The translations under genes and the position numbers were made by a program. 64,000 nucleotides of DNA, taken from positions 4,216,001 to 4,280,000 of the forward strand of contig OY776214.1 of the NCBI GenBank assembly GCA_963675425.1, given 5' to 3'. Under the pieces are notes generated by a model. It was not told where the DNA came from. It saw only the letters and a program-made list of their open reading frames with translations, and did not search any database. The stretch comes from Sporobacter sp963675425 (lineage in GTDB: Bacteria; Bacillota; Clostridia; Oscillospirales; Oscillospiraceae). Every line of letters starts with the position of its first letter. The stretch's first letter is position 1. This document shows positions 23,921 to 32,864 of the stretch, piece after piece.

Positions 23921-24403
23921 ATGACAGAGCATCCCGATTCGGATTTCAGAACGGTTCGCGGATACCAGCTTCAAAACCAGGGCGAAGGCCGCCTGACACC
24001 CGCGCTGGAGGATTACCTGGAAATGACGTACAGGCTGTGCCTGCGGGATAATTACGCCCGCGTCGGGAAGCTGTCCGAGCTTTTAAACGTCAAGCCGCCG
24101 TCTGTTTCGCGCATGGTCTCAAAGCTGTCGTATCTAGGATACCTGAAAACAGACCGGTATGATATCATACAGCTCACGGACTTTGGCAAAAAAACAGGCG
24201 AATATCTGCTTCGGCGTCATGAGGCCGTGGAGGAATTTTTGAAGCTGATCGGCAATCAAAACCCGCTGGAGGAAACGGAGCTGATTGAACACTCACTCAG
24301 CCCCGCGACAACCGATGACCTGAACGTTCTGCTAAAATTCTTTAGAACCCGGGAAGACGTGCGTCAAAGCTTCAGCGATTTTAAAAACGCCCAGTCAGAA
24401 TAA
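23921..24403 (+). CDS. DtxR/MntR-family metal-dependent repressor
   Basis: The 160-residue product has an N-terminal tail of about 25 residues, then the winged helix (TPALEDYLEMTYRLCLRDNYARVGKLSELLNVKPPSVSRMVSKLSYLGYLKTDRYDIIQLTDFGK) and the dimerisation domain. Putative metal ligands sit where MntR has them: Asp and Glu in EDYLEM, His in RRHEAVEEF and the ELIEH group. There is no C-terminal SH3-like domain, so it is MntR-like in size. It is divergent from feoAB and should couple iron uptake to metal status. Whether it senses iron or manganese cannot be decided here. Confidence 0.92.
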   Translation: MTEHPDSDFRTVRGYQLQNQGEGRLTPALEDYLEMTYRLCLRDNYARVGKLSELLNVKPPSVSRMVSKLSYLGYLKTDRYDIIQLTDFGKKTGEYLLRRHEAVEEFLKLIGNQNPLEETELIEHSLSPATTDDLNVLLKFFRTREDVRQSFSDFKNAQSE

Positions 24404-24418
24404 TGATATATATAGCAG

Positions 24419-24456
24419 AACCCGGAGGGAACGCTTACGTTACCTCCGGGTTATTT
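24419..24456. terminator. Terminator between the DtxR-type gene and the ferritin-like gene
   Basis: AACCCGGAGG pairs with CCTCCGGGTT around a 14-base loop, between convergent genes. Confidence 0.75.
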
Positions 24457-24459
24457 GGT

Positions 24460-24774
24460 TTATTGCATCATGCCCTGAAAATTGGACTGCTGCTGGGTCA
24501 TGACCTCCTGTCGGCCCTTTTCCGTTTTTTCCATATCGTTCGGGCTCAGAAGATATAAAAGCTGCTGCAGCTCGCCCACATGCTGGCGCTCCTCGTCGGC
24601 AATGTGCGCAAGGACTTTCTTAACGCGCATATCATCGGTTGCCATGGCGTGTGCCTCGTAGCCGATAATCGCCTCAAGTTCCCCCGCTATATCGACGCGG
24701 ATGGCCTGAATCAGCTCGCCCATATTCATTTGCTTGGGAACATTGCCCACAAACGGATTACCTAAAAGTGCCAT
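24460..24774 (-). CDS. Small ferritin-like protein, resembling encapsulated ferritins
   Basis: ATG 24774 follows AAGGAGG at the right distance, giving 104 residues (MALLGNPFVGNVPKQMNMGE...). The core has the sequence ELEAIIGYEAHAMAT followed about 25 residues later by IADEERQHVGELQQLLYLL. The E(x)n...EExxH pattern with only two helices' worth of sequence matches the half-ferritins (encapsulated-ferritin type), which dimerise to build a ferroxidase site. It is shorter than rubrerythrin or ferritin (about 140-170). The C-terminal tail is Gln/Met-rich (TQQQSNFQGMMQ) and does not obviously match the usual cargo-loading peptide. No encapsulin gene is in the window. It lies beside the feoAB/DtxR genes, consistent with iron handling. 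Confidence 0.75.
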   Translation of the reverse strand: MALLGNPFVGNVPKQMNMGELIQAIRVDIAGELEAIIGYEAHAMATDDMRVKKVLAHIADEERQHVGELQQLLYLLSPNDMEKTEKGRQEVMTQQQSNFQGMMQ

Positions 24775-24982
24775 AATGATCCTCCTTTTCATACCTGCGC
24801 CTGTACATATTCATTATGCCGATTTTAATCCAAATTATGTCCTTGCATTTGAATTATCAACAATAATAGTTACCGTATTTTGGCGAATATGCAAGGGAAA
24901 AGGAAATCAAATTACTGTATAATTATAGGCATCTAAAGCTAGGCACGACAGCTCGTACCCGGCCAAACTAGGAGGACAAGCT

Positions 24983-26923
24983 ATGAACCGTGATTTCCCG
25001 CTCCTGACAAGCCCGATCACCATTGGAAATGTGCAGTTTAAAAACCGCATGCTCAGTGCGCCGACGGCCGGAACCGATATGCGCGATGACCATATCATCG
25101 GTCCCGGCTCCATCGCCTATTACAACAACCGGGCCAGAGGCGGTATCGCATCCGTAACAATCAGCGAAGTGGCCGTACATCCCGAGACGGATGCCTCTCC
25201 GATCTTCCGCCTCAATGACGAAACCATTGGCAGCTTACGAAGCTTTGCCCTTACGGCCAACGCCATCGCGCGCCATGGCGCTGTCCCGAATATTGAGCTG
25301 ACACACTGCGGCCAGTTTGCCCGCGCGTATATGCGCACGAAATACCCCGGCCAGAAATTTTACGGCCCCGTATACGGCACACGCCCGGACGGCGAACCGA
25401 TCAACGCGCTGACAAAAAAACAGCTGAGCGATATCACGCAGGCGTTTGCCAAGACAGCCGCACTGGCCAAGCAGGCCGGCTTTAAGATGGTGCTCATCCA
25501 CGCCGGCCACGGCTGGCTTTTAAACCAGTTCATGTCGCCATATCTCAACACCCGCACAGACGAATACGGCGGCAGCTTCACAAACAGGATGCGCCTCACC
25601 CTGGAGGTACTGGAAGCCGTGCGCGGGGCCGTCGGCCCCGGCTTTCCCATCGAGATCCGCATCAGTGGCTCGGAGTTTATGGAAAACGGATATGACCTGG
25701 ATTACGGCATTAAAATCGCCAAGGCCGTCGAGGACCTTGTCGACCTTCTCCATGTGTCGGCCGGCTCGTGGAAATTCGGCTTTGGGATCACGCATCCGTC
25801 CATGTTTGAAGAGCACGGACGAAACGTCTATCTGGCCGCTGAAATTAAAAAGCATGTAAAGGTGCCCGTGGCCACGCTCGGCGGTCTCAATGATCCCGAG
25901 CAAATGGAGGAAATCCTCACGTCCGGCAAGGCGGATGTCATTGAAATGGCGCGCGCCCTGGTTGCCGACCCGATGCTGCCGCGCAAGGTCATTGAAAACA
26001 GACCGGAGGACATTGTTTACTGCCTGCGCTGCCTGACGTGCCTTTCCCAACGGTACGTCAACCAAACGCGCAAATGCGCCGTCAACCCCACGTTCGGATA
26101 CGAGTTTGACGGGACGGAGATCATCCCGGTGCTGCATCCCAAAAAGGTCCTGATTGCCGGCGGCGGGCCGGCGGGGCTGGAGGCGGCGCTGACGGCGGCC
26201 AAACGCGGACACACCGTTGTATTGTGCGAAAAAGAGGCCGAAGTCGGCGGCATCCTGATCAGCGAGCAGGCCATCCCCTTTAAATACGAAATGTATAAGC
26301 TGGCCGGTACCCTTAAAAAGCTGGCAGAGGACGCTGGAGCGGAAATCCGTCTTGAAACGGAGGTAACGCCGGAGTTGGTTCTGGCTGAAGCCCCGGACGT
26401 GCTGATTGTCGCGGCGGGCTCCGTCCCGTCCGTGCCGCCCATCCCCGGCATTGACGGGGATAATGTCGTCAACGTGACCGACTACTATAAGAAAAAAGAT
26501 GAAATTGGCGAGCACGTCGTCATAATGGGCGGCGGGATGGCCGGCTGCGAGCTGGCTGTCCACTTAAACCGCGAGGGCAAAAAGGTTGAGCTTGTGGAAA
26601 TGCAGGCGGAGCTGGCCCCGGACGCGCCGCTGCGTCACCGCCCGCTGCTGCTTGACGAGTTGGATAAGGGCGTCGTCGTCCATACGGAAACGACGGGCCT
26701 GGAAATCACGGCGGACGGCCTTAGCGTGCGCCGGAAAAACGGCAGAAAACACGCCATCAAGGCTGACACCATCATCGTGGCCGCCGGCCAGCGCGCGAGA
26801 AGCGACGTTGCTGCCGCACTGGCCGATGCCGCGCCATACGTACTGACCATTGGTGACTGTAACGCCCCCGCGACAATCACAAAAGCAGTATCCGAGGGTT
26901 ACCACGCCGCGCTCGATATTTAG
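24983..26923 (+). CDS. NADH:flavin oxidoreductase of the 2,4-dienoyl-CoA reductase/OYE type
   Basis: The 646-residue protein starts at ATG 24983 behind TAGGAGGAC. Residues 1-340 form an FMN-binding TIM barrel (PLLTSPITIGNVQFKNRMLSAPTAG..., IHAGHGWLLNQFMSPYLNTRTDEYGG). A 4Fe-4S motif follows, CLRCLTC...C (about 350-370). From about 385 come NAD(P)/FAD-binding folds with IAGGGPAGLEAALTAAK and VIMGGGMAGCELAVHL. This is the full architecture of 2,4-dienoyl-CoA reductase FadH, trimethylamine dehydrogenase-like and enoate reductase enzymes. It would reduce activated C=C bonds using NAD(P)H in the cytoplasm. It stands alone between the ferritin-like gene and a strong terminator. Enoate/cinnamate reductase activity is a plausible alternative to a dienoyl-CoA substrate. 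Confidence 0.92.
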   Translation: MNRDFPLLTSPITIGNVQFKNRMLSAPTAGTDMRDDHIIGPGSIAYYNNRARGGIASVTISEVAVHPETDASPIFRLNDETIGSLRSFALTANAIARHGAVPNIELTHCGQFARAYMRTKYPGQKFYGPVYGTRPDGEPINALTKKQLSDITQAFAKTAALAKQAGFKMVLIHAGHGWLLNQFMSPYLNTRTDEYGGSFTNRMRLTLEVLEAVRGAVGPGFPIEIRISGSEFMENGYDLDYGIKIAKAVEDLVDLLHVSAGSWKFGFGITHPSMFEEHGRNVYLAAEIKKHVKVPVATLGGLNDPEQMEEILTSGKADVIEMARALVADPMLPRKVIENRPEDIVYCLRCLTCLSQRYVNQTRKCAVNPTFGYEFDGTEIIPVLHPKKVLIAGGGPAGLEAALTAAKRGHTVVLCEKEAEVGGILISEQAIPFKYEMYKLAGTLKKLAEDAGAEIRLETEVTPELVLAEAPDVLIVAAGSVPSVPPIPGIDGDNVVNVTDYYKKKDEIGEHVVIMGGGMAGCELAVHLNREGKKVELVEMQAELAPDAPLRHRPLLLDELDKGVVVHTETTGLEITADGLSVRRKNGRKHAIKADTIIVAAGQRARSDVAAALADAAPYVLTIGDCNAPATITKAVSEGYHAALDI

Positions 26924-26942
26924 GAAACTAGCTGAACAACCT

Positions 26943-26984
26943 AAAAAGGGAGTGTCTCAAAACAAATTGAGGCACTCCCTTTTT
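26943..26984 (+). terminator. Terminator after the flavin oxidoreductase
   Basis: AAAAAGGGAGTG pairs with CACTCCCTTTTT, with additional CTCAA/TTGAG pairs inside. Confidence 0.9.
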
Positions 26985-27047
26985 AGGTGTCCGGCCCCGC
27001 AGTTAACGTCCGGTTAATTTTATTAACAAAAGTTTACGAGCGTTCCA

Positions 27048-27076
27048 TTGTAACAACGCATTACGCGGCTTATACT
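27048..27076 (+). promoter_or_regulatory. Promoter of the XRE-TPR/ABC operon
   Basis: TTGTAA 27048-27053, a 17-base spacer and TATACT 27071-27076, followed by GAGGTGA before ATG 27096. Confidence 0.65.
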
Positions 27077-27095
27077 TAGGTCATGAGGTGAGCGT

Positions 27096-28205
27096 ATGGG
27101 TAAAATTAATATCGGCACATTTATCAGCGCCAAGCGGAAGGAAAAAGGACTCACGCAGGAAGAACTGGCTTCGTACCTTGGCGTATCAAAGCCGGCGGTA
27201 TCCAAATGGGAATCCGGACAAAGCTATCCCGATATCCTCCTGCTGCCGGTACTGGCGTCTTTTTTTAACACAAGTGTTGACGAGCTATTGGGTTACGAGG
27301 CCCAGATAACGAAAGACGATGCGCGCCGCCTGTATAAACGGCTGTCGGAAGCATTTGCCGAAGGGCCATTTGACGAGGTCTATGACGAATGCTGCGCTAT
27401 CATCAAAAAGTACCGCTCGTGCTGGCATCTCTTGTTTAATATGGCACAGCTGTACGTCAACCACTCGATGCTTGCGGGAAGCCCTGAAAAAATGACAGCC
27501 GTCCTCAGGGAAGCTTCCGAGCTTCTGGAAAGTGTTGAAAAAGACAGCGGAGATGCCAAGCTGGCGAAAAACGCGCTGTCACTGCGGGCATGCTGCACAC
27601 TGGCTCTGGGTGATCCCACAGCCACTATCGATCTTTTGGATGCCGACGAACAGCCAATGCAGACGGAGCAGCTTCTGGCCAAGGCTTACATGCTCAAGGG
27701 CGATAAAGAACGCTCGGCCGGCCTACTTCAGCGATTTATATTCCACAGCATTATCGGGGCGTTTACGGCCGTGCCGGACCTGATGTCGCTTTATACCGAT
27801 AACCCGGAAAAGATGGAGGTCTGCCTGCGCCTTGCGCTTGAAACCGGCGCCGCTGTCAATCTTCGGCACATTCAGCCGCATCATTACTTTTCGCTGTATC
27901 TGACTGCCGCGTTGCTTTTCATGTCTACAGATAACCCCGACAGAGCCCTGGATATGCTGGAGGCTTATGCCGATGTCGTAACCGATCGGACAATCTATCC
28001 CCTGAAGCTCCGGGGTGGTGACTTCTTTGACCGGCTGGAGGCATTTTACGATACACAAAATCTGGGGACGGATACCCCACGCAGCGAGAAGCTGATTATT
28101 AAGGATTTGAAACAGACCGTGTTAAATAACCCTGCATTTTCACCCCTTCATGACAACACCCGTTTTCACCGGCTGGCCGACAGACTTGAACAGCTTGATG
28201 CGTAA
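27096..28205 (+). CDS. XRE-family regulator with C-terminal TPR-like helices
   Basis: The 369-residue product has a helix-turn-helix of the XRE type in residues 5-62 (IGTFISAKRKEKGLTQEELASYLGVSKPAVSKWESGQSYPDILLLPVLASFFNTSVDELLGY). The rest is a long helical region with TPR-like spacing (about 75-365), for example WHLLFNMAQLYVNHSML and KNALSLRACCTLALGD. Such proteins can be peptide- or partner-sensing regulators. It heads an operon with a PLDc_N membrane protein and an ABC-2 type transporter (gaps of 32 bp, then overlaps). It probably controls that transporter. The signal is unknown. Confidence 0.88.
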   Translation: MGKINIGTFISAKRKEKGLTQEELASYLGVSKPAVSKWESGQSYPDILLLPVLASFFNTSVDELLGYEAQITKDDARRLYKRLSEAFAEGPFDEVYDECCAIIKKYRSCWHLLFNMAQLYVNHSMLAGSPEKMTAVLREASELLESVEKDSGDAKLAKNALSLRACCTLALGDPTATIDLLDADEQPMQTEQLLAKAYMLKGDKERSAGLLQRFIFHSIIGAFTAVPDLMSLYTDNPEKMEVCLRLALETGAAVNLRHIQPHHYFSLYLTAALLFMSTDNPDRALDMLEAYADVVTDRTIYPLKLRGGDFFDRLEAFYDTQNLGTDTPRSEKLIIKDLKQTVLNNPAFSPLHDNTRFHRLADRLEQLDA

Positions 28206-28237
28206 AACATCCATAACCAGAAAGGAAATGATCCGTC

Positions 28238-28447
28238 ATGACAGACCTGTCCGTCATCATGCCTTACATCCCGTTTCTCATACCGGTCGCCGTTATCCAG
28301 CTGGGGCTCCTGATTGCCGCGCTCGTGCATATCCTGCGCCATGACACATACAAGGCCGGAAACCGCGTACTTTGGATCCTTATCGTTGTGCTGATCAATA
28401 TCATCGGGCCCATTCTCTACTTTACAATCGGCAAGGGTGATGAATGA
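28238..28447 (+). CDS. Small PLDc_N-domain membrane protein (YxlE-like)
   Basis: The 69-residue protein starts at ATG 28238 behind AGAAAGGAAATG. It has two hydrophobic segments (MPYIPFLIPVAVIQLGLLIA and RVLWILIVVLINIIGPILYF) ending in GKGDE, the phospholipase-D-nuclease N-terminal (PLDc_N) pattern, without any nuclease domain. In Bacillus subtilis a similar small protein, YxlE, sits directly before the ABC transporter genes yxlF and yxlG and, with YxlD, restrains sigma-Y. The gene order here is the same, but no sigma factor is present in the window. It overlaps the next gene by eight bases. Confidence 0.85.
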   Translation: MTDLSVIMPYIPFLIPVAVIQLGLLIAALVHILRHDTYKAGNRVLWILIVVLINIIGPILYFTIGKGDE

Positions 28448-29366
28448 CATGGAGATTTTAAGGCTTGAGCATGTGAAAAAAAGCTTTGGCACGCTTGAGG
28501 TCATCCGTGATGTGAGCTTTACTGTCGGAGAGAGGTCCGTCTTTGGACTTATCGGAAAAAACGGCGCGGGTAAAACAACGACGATGAAGATGATTCTCGG
28601 TCTTCTTAAGGCTTCCGGCGGTGAGATCACCGTCTGCGGCGAAAGAGTCGCCTACGGCAGCTCAAAGACAAACCGGTTTATCGGATATCTTCCGGACGTA
28701 CCGGAATTTTACGGCTTCATGCGGCCGAAGGAATACCTGAAGCTTTGCGGGGAAATATCCGGGCTAAACGCGTTGGAGACAAGAACACGCTCGTTGGAGC
28801 TCTTAGAGCTCGTCGGCCTTGGCGGCGTCAACCGTAAAATCGGCGGCTTTTCCCGCGGTATGAAACAGCGCCTCGGCATCGCGCAGGCGCTTCTGGGTAA
28901 TCCGGCACTATTAATCTGTGACGAGCCGACGTCGGCGCTCGACCCCGTCGGCCGAAAAGAGATCCTTGATATTCTGTCGATAGCAAAGGCGCGCGCGTCC
29001 ATCGTCTTCTCCACGCATATTCTGTCGGACGTCGAGCGTATCTGTGACGAGATCGGCATACTTGACGGCGGACGGCTCGTTCTGAGCGGACAACTCTCGG
29101 ACGTTAAAAGCACCTACCGAAACGATCGGGTTCTCATTGAGCCCACTGCAAAGCAGGATGTGCCGGCGCTCATTGAAAAGCTGAAGCGCCTAGAGCCCGT
29201 TCGTCAGGCTATGCCCGACGGCGGCTCGGTTATCGTCCGGCTCGACGACGCCAGAGCGGACAGCTTCGCCGTCCTGTCATTTTTGGCCAAAGAAAAGATC
29301 CCCGTTACAAAATTTGAAGTGCTGGAGCCGACGCTGGAAGACGTTTTCCTGGAGGCAGTTAAATGA
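28440..29366 (+). CDS. ABC transporter ATP-binding protein (YxlF/ABC-2 type)
   Basis: About 308 residues; I chose ATG 28440, which overlaps the end of the previous gene (alternatives: GTG 28437 or ATG 28449). Walker A is GKNGAGKTTT (about 43), the signature is FSRGMKQRLGIAQALLGNP and Walker B is LLICDEPTSALDP, followed by the H-loop FSTHILSDVER. The C-terminal 80 residues are the extra domain typical of ABC-2 exporters. With the permease, whose start overlaps its stop (ATGA), it forms a full exporter for an unknown substrate, perhaps a peptide or lipid antibiotic. Confidence 0.93.
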   Translation: MNDMEILRLEHVKKSFGTLEVIRDVSFTVGERSVFGLIGKNGAGKTTTMKMILGLLKASGGEITVCGERVAYGSSKTNRFIGYLPDVPEFYGFMRPKEYLKLCGEISGLNALETRTRSLELLELVGLGGVNRKIGGFSRGMKQRLGIAQALLGNPALLICDEPTSALDPVGRKEILDILSIAKARASIVFSTHILSDVERICDEIGILDGGRLVLSGQLSDVKSTYRNDRVLIEPTAKQDVPALIEKLKRLEPVRQAMPDGGSVIVRLDDARADSFAVLSFLAKEKIPVTKFEVLEPTLEDVFLEAVK

Positions 29367-30127
29367 GGGGCTACTACGCGTTTACAAAAAAGGAATTCAC
29401 CGAGCATCTGCGCAGCTATAAGGCGCTCATATTAACGGCCGTATTGTTTCTTTTCGGCATGATAAGTCCGCTTCTGGCAAAGCTCTTGCCGGATATCATC
29501 GGCACCATGGATATAAACGGAATGACGCTGACAATCCCCGAGCCGACGGCGCTGGACGCGTATACGCAGTTTTTCAAGAACGTCGGCCAGCTCGGCTTTG
29601 TCGTGCTGCTGCTCATTTTCAGCGGCCTGCTGTCGCAGGACGTAACGCGGGGCACGTTGGTCGTCCTGCTGGCCAAGGGGCTGTCGCGTCTAGCTGTCGT
29701 TTTCTCAAAATTCACCACGGCGTTCGCTTTGTGGACGGCGGGATATGCGCTGTCTGCCGTGACGTCTTACGGCTACACGGTGTATTTATTTGGCAACGGT
29801 GCGCTGCCGAATCTCCTGTTTTCCCTGTTTTGCCTGTGGCTTTTCGGCGTTTTCATTCTGGCGCTATTACTGTGCGCCAGCACACTTGCCCCCGGCAGCT
29901 ACGGCGGCCTGCTTCTGACAGCCGGGATTCTTGTCATCCTTCTTGTTTTAAACAGCTTCCCCGCTGTTGAGACATTTAACCCCGCGGCACTGACTTCCAA
30001 AAATACAGCTCTCCTCAGCGGCGGTGCCGCGCCGGCGGACCTCACGGTCACCGTTTGGGTATCCGTCGGCCTGATTGCCCTTCTCTTAGCCGCAGCTGTC
30101 CTTATATTCCGCAAAAAGAGGCTGTAA
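29363..30127 (+). CDS. ABC-2 type transporter permease (YxlG-like)
   Basis: The 254-residue protein starts within the ATPase stop codon (ATGA overlap). It has an N-terminal cytoplasmic stretch (MRGYYAFTKKEFTEHLRSYK), then six hydrophobic segments, for example ALILTAVLFLFGMISPLLAK, LGFVVLLLIFSGLLSQDVTRG and GGLLLTAGILVILLVLNSF, with a long extracytoplasmic loop after the first. This is the ABC-2 permease arrangement. It is the last gene of the XRE-TPR operon and is followed by a terminator at 30186. Confidence 0.88.
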   Translation: MRGYYAFTKKEFTEHLRSYKALILTAVLFLFGMISPLLAKLLPDIIGTMDINGMTLTIPEPTALDAYTQFFKNVGQLGFVVLLLIFSGLLSQDVTRGTLVVLLAKGLSRLAVVFSKFTTAFALWTAGYALSAVTSYGYTVYLFGNGALPNLLFSLFCLWLFGVFILALLLCASTLAPGSYGGLLLTAGILVILLVLNSFPAVETFNPAALTSKNTALLSGGAAPADLTVTVWVSVGLIALLLAAAVLIFRKKRL

Positions 30128-30185
30128 ACAGCCGTCTGTTATCCCGATCGTAGCGCCATTTCAGCCGGTTCAGACGAACTCAGAC

Positions 30186-30216
30186 AAAAATTCCCAGTGC
30201 CTACCGGGAATTTTTG
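30186..30216 (+). terminator. Terminator after the ABC-2 operon
   Basis: AAAAATTCCC and GGGAATTTTT are perfect complements around a 10-base loop. Confidence 0.85.
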
Positions 30217-30265
30217 TTATTGTCTTTGAATTTTGGCTTTTTTGCTTTAAATCATTCATAATAAA

Positions 30266-30294
30266 TTCATAATACTTTGATATTATGGTACAAT
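30266..30294 (+). promoter_or_regulatory. Possible promoter of the first MacAB-like operon
   Basis: TACAAT 30289-30294 is a good -10 box; 17 bases upstream is a weak -35 (TTCATA). Confidence 0.4.
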
Positions 30295-30327
30295 AAGCCA
30301 TGCTTACAGAAAGGTTGATTTAAGCTA

Positions 30328-32142
30328 ATGGGTTCCAGGGATAAAGAAGAAAAAAAGAAAAAGAAAAAAAGCAGGAAACCGCAGGAATTTAGCGTTGAAA
30401 CCGGTGAACTCGGCAGCGGGGATGAATCGGACTCAGGCACGCCGGTAGAGACTGGATTCGCCCCATCGCCGGAAGCTGACCAGGCAGCTGAATCAGAGCC
30501 GGCGCCGCCGTACTTTGCGCCCGAGGAGCCTCGGCGTAAACGCCGCAGGTGGCCGATCGTCCTGATTATCGTTCTCGTTTTAGCGGCGCTTCTGATCGGG
30601 CCGCGGCTTCTGGGCTTTCACCATACGGCAGCCGATACCAGCGGGTACGATATGTATACGATTGAGCGCGGCGATATCACGGTCACACTCAGCGGGAGCG
30701 GTACACTTGAGCCGGCCGATGAATATACCCTCCGGCCACTCGTATCCGGCGATATTCTCTCCGCGCCCTTTGAGGAGGGCGATAACGTCCAAAAGGATAC
30801 CGTTCTGTACAAGGTCGACAGTTCAGACGTCGCCAACTCTATTGAACAGGCGGAAAATACACTGGCAGATGCGCAACGCAGTTACAGCCACGCCGTTGAA
30901 GGCCGCGAGGATTTAAAAATGAAATCGGGCGGCAGCGGGGTCGTTGTCGACCTGAACGTCAAAATCGGAGATACCGTCACAACCGGCCAGACTCTCGCCA
31001 CAGTCAGGGACAGCGAATATATGACCTTTACGGCCATGTTTCAAAAGAGTATTACCGAAGAAATGGCCGTTGGCGACAGTATTGACGTGAACCTGAGCGA
31101 AACGTTTGAAAACTTCACCGGCACTGTTACGGACGTGAGCCCCTTCGACACAGTGCTGACCGGGAGCATCGTCGCGCGGGAGATTACCATTGAGGTTAAA
31201 AACCCCGGCGCGTTCATGACGACGCAGCATCCGGGCGCTACCTACAACGGCGCTGCGGATATTTCGAGCACCAATTTCGCTTACAAATACGAAGGCGTCG
31301 TAACAGCGACTCTGTCCGGCATTGTTGACGATGTGCCGGTTGTGGTCGGCACAAGCGTTAATAAGAATCAAACAATCGCCATGCTCCACAGCGACTCCGT
31401 TGAGCAGCAGATCGAGAACGCCGCGAGTGCCGTGCGCGACGCCAGGCTGGCGCTGTCCAATCAAACGACACGGCTGGACGATTATACGATCCGCTCCCCC
31501 ATTTCCGGGACAATCGTTGAAAAAGATTATAAAGAGGGCGACACGCTAGAGTCCGGGGCGAGTATGTGCACCGTCTTTGACCTATCGTATCTGACGCTCA
31601 CGCTTAAGGTCGACGAGCTGGATATAAAAAAGGTCGCCGTAGGTCAGCCTGTTGCAATCACGGCCGACGCCTCAGAAAACGCGCAATATGCCGGCGTTGT
31701 CACCAAGATCAATATTAACGGCACGACCTTAAACGGCGTAACCGCCTACCCTGTCACGATCCGTATTGAAAGCACCGAGGGTCTTCTGCCCGGTATGAAC
31801 GTTGATGCCACCATCACCATCTCCTCGTTGGAGGATGTCGTCGCAATCCCGGTGGGTGCGCTGCTGCGCGGCAATTTCGTGCTCTTAAAATCGGACGCGT
31901 ACAATCCCGACACGGCTGAGCCCGGCGTTCCGGAAGGATTTGTGTATACCGAGGTGACGCCCGGGCCATCCAACGACACCTCCGTTGTTATCACCGACGG
32001 TTTGAGCGCGGGCGACGTCATTGCCGTTTTGGACACAACGCCCTCATCTTATAATTCGGACATATTCATGATGGGTAACGGTCCGAGTGACGAGAGCGCG
32101 CCGGAAGGGCCGGACGGCGGCCCGGCAGGTGACGCCGGATGA
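30328..32142 (+). CDS. HlyD/MacA-family efflux adaptor, cassette 1
   Basis: The 604-residue protein has a very basic, lysine-rich cytoplasmic start (KEEKKKKKKSRK) and an acidic linker. One transmembrane helix follows (WPIVLIIVLVLAALLIGPRLL, about residues 72-92), then the adaptor part outside the membrane. Two barrel-sandwich (biotinyl-lipoyl-like) halves (DEYTLRPLVSGDILSAPFEEGDNVQKD and IRSPISGTIVEKDYKEGD) surround a coiled-coil-forming stretch and end in beta-barrel segments. It begins a three-gene operon with overlapping ATPase and permease genes. In Gram-positives such a set exports peptides or antimicrobials, or acts as a surface-stress efflux system. It is longer than typical MacA (about 370), with an extra second lipoyl-like region and a Gly/Pro-rich tail. 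Confidence 0.88.
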   Translation: MGSRDKEEKKKKKKSRKPQEFSVETGELGSGDESDSGTPVETGFAPSPEADQAAESEPAPPYFAPEEPRRKRRRWPIVLIIVLVLAALLIGPRLLGFHHTAADTSGYDMYTIERGDITVTLSGSGTLEPADEYTLRPLVSGDILSAPFEEGDNVQKDTVLYKVDSSDVANSIEQAENTLADAQRSYSHAVEGREDLKMKSGGSGVVVDLNVKIGDTVTTGQTLATVRDSEYMTFTAMFQKSITEEMAVGDSIDVNLSETFENFTGTVTDVSPFDTVLTGSIVAREITIEVKNPGAFMTTQHPGATYNGAADISSTNFAYKYEGVVTATLSGIVDDVPVVVGTSVNKNQTIAMLHSDSVEQQIENAASAVRDARLALSNQTTRLDDYTIRSPISGTIVEKDYKEGDTLESGASMCTVFDLSYLTLTLKVDELDIKKVAVGQPVAITADASENAQYAGVVTKININGTTLNGVTAYPVTIRIESTEGLLPGMNVDATITISSLEDVVAIPVGALLRGNFVLLKSDAYNPDTAEPGVPEGFVYTEVTPGPSNDTSVVITDGLSAGDVIAVLDTTPSSYNSDIFMMGNGPSDESAPEGPDGGPAGDAG

Positions 32143-32864
32143 CGACGCCGCTGATCGAATTCAAAAACCTCTACAAGATCTATAAAATGGGCGACACAAT
32201 CGTCCGGGCCGTCGACGGCATCAGTATGAAAATCTATAAAGGTGAGTTTGTCGCGATTATCGGCCAGTCCGGCTCCGGCAAATCGACCTGCATGAATATC
32301 ATCGGTTGTCTCGACGTGCCGACATCGGGCGAGTATTTTCTGGGCGGCAAAAATGTCGGCCGGATGAATGACAACGAGCTGGCAGAAATCCGAAACAAAA
32401 CGGTCGGTTTCATTTTTCAGCAGTATAATCTGCTGCCGAAGCTGAACGTACAGGAAAATGTCGAGGTTTCCATGCTGTATGCCGGCATACCAAAAAAAGA
32501 GCGACGCGAGCGCTCCCTGGCGGTGCTGCGTCGCGTAGGGCTGGCTGAAAAGCTGAATAACCGGCCCAATCAGCTGTCCGGCGGTCAGCAGCAGCGCGTC
32601 TCCATCGCGCGGGCGCTCGCGGGCCAGCCGTCGGTCATTCTCGCCGACGAGCCGACGGGGGCACTCGATTCCAGAACGGGCCGGGAGGTTCTCACCCTGC
32701 TGCAGCAGCTGCACCGGGAAGGCAATACGATCGTACTCATCACGCATGACCCGCTGATTGCCCAGGAAGCCGAGCGTATCATCCGGCTCTCCGACGGAAA
32801 AATCATTGACGACGGCCCCGCCGACGGCCACGCACGCGCTTTAGCGGGAGGTGCCGGCCAATGA
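32139..32864 (+). CDS. MacB-type ABC ATPase, cassette 1
   Basis: The 241-residue product overlaps the adaptor stop (ATGA). Walker A IGQSGSGKSTCMN (about 43), Q-loop FIFQQYNLLP, signature LSGGQQQRVSIARAL, Walker B VILADEPTGALD and the H-loop LITHDP are all intact. It belongs to the LolD/MacB/SalX class (ABC3 exporters). It powers the FtsX-type permease encoded next, whose start overlaps by four bases. Confidence 0.95.
   Translation: MTTPLIEFKNLYKIYKMGDTIVRAVDGISMKIYKGEFVAIIGQSGSGKSTCMNIIGCLDVPTSGEYFLGGKNVGRMNDNELAEIRNKTVGFIFQQYNLLPKLNVQENVEVSMLYAGIPKKERRERSLAVLRRVGLAEKLNNRPNQLSGGQQQRVSIARALAGQPSVILADEPTGALDSRTGREVLTLLQQLHREGNTIVLITHDPLIAQEAERIIRLSDGKIIDDGPADGHARALAGGAGQ

Noticed and set aside
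25520..26563. 347-codon antisense frame within the flavin oxidoreductase
   Set aside because: Antisense shadow of a gene with intact FMN, FeS and FAD motifs.
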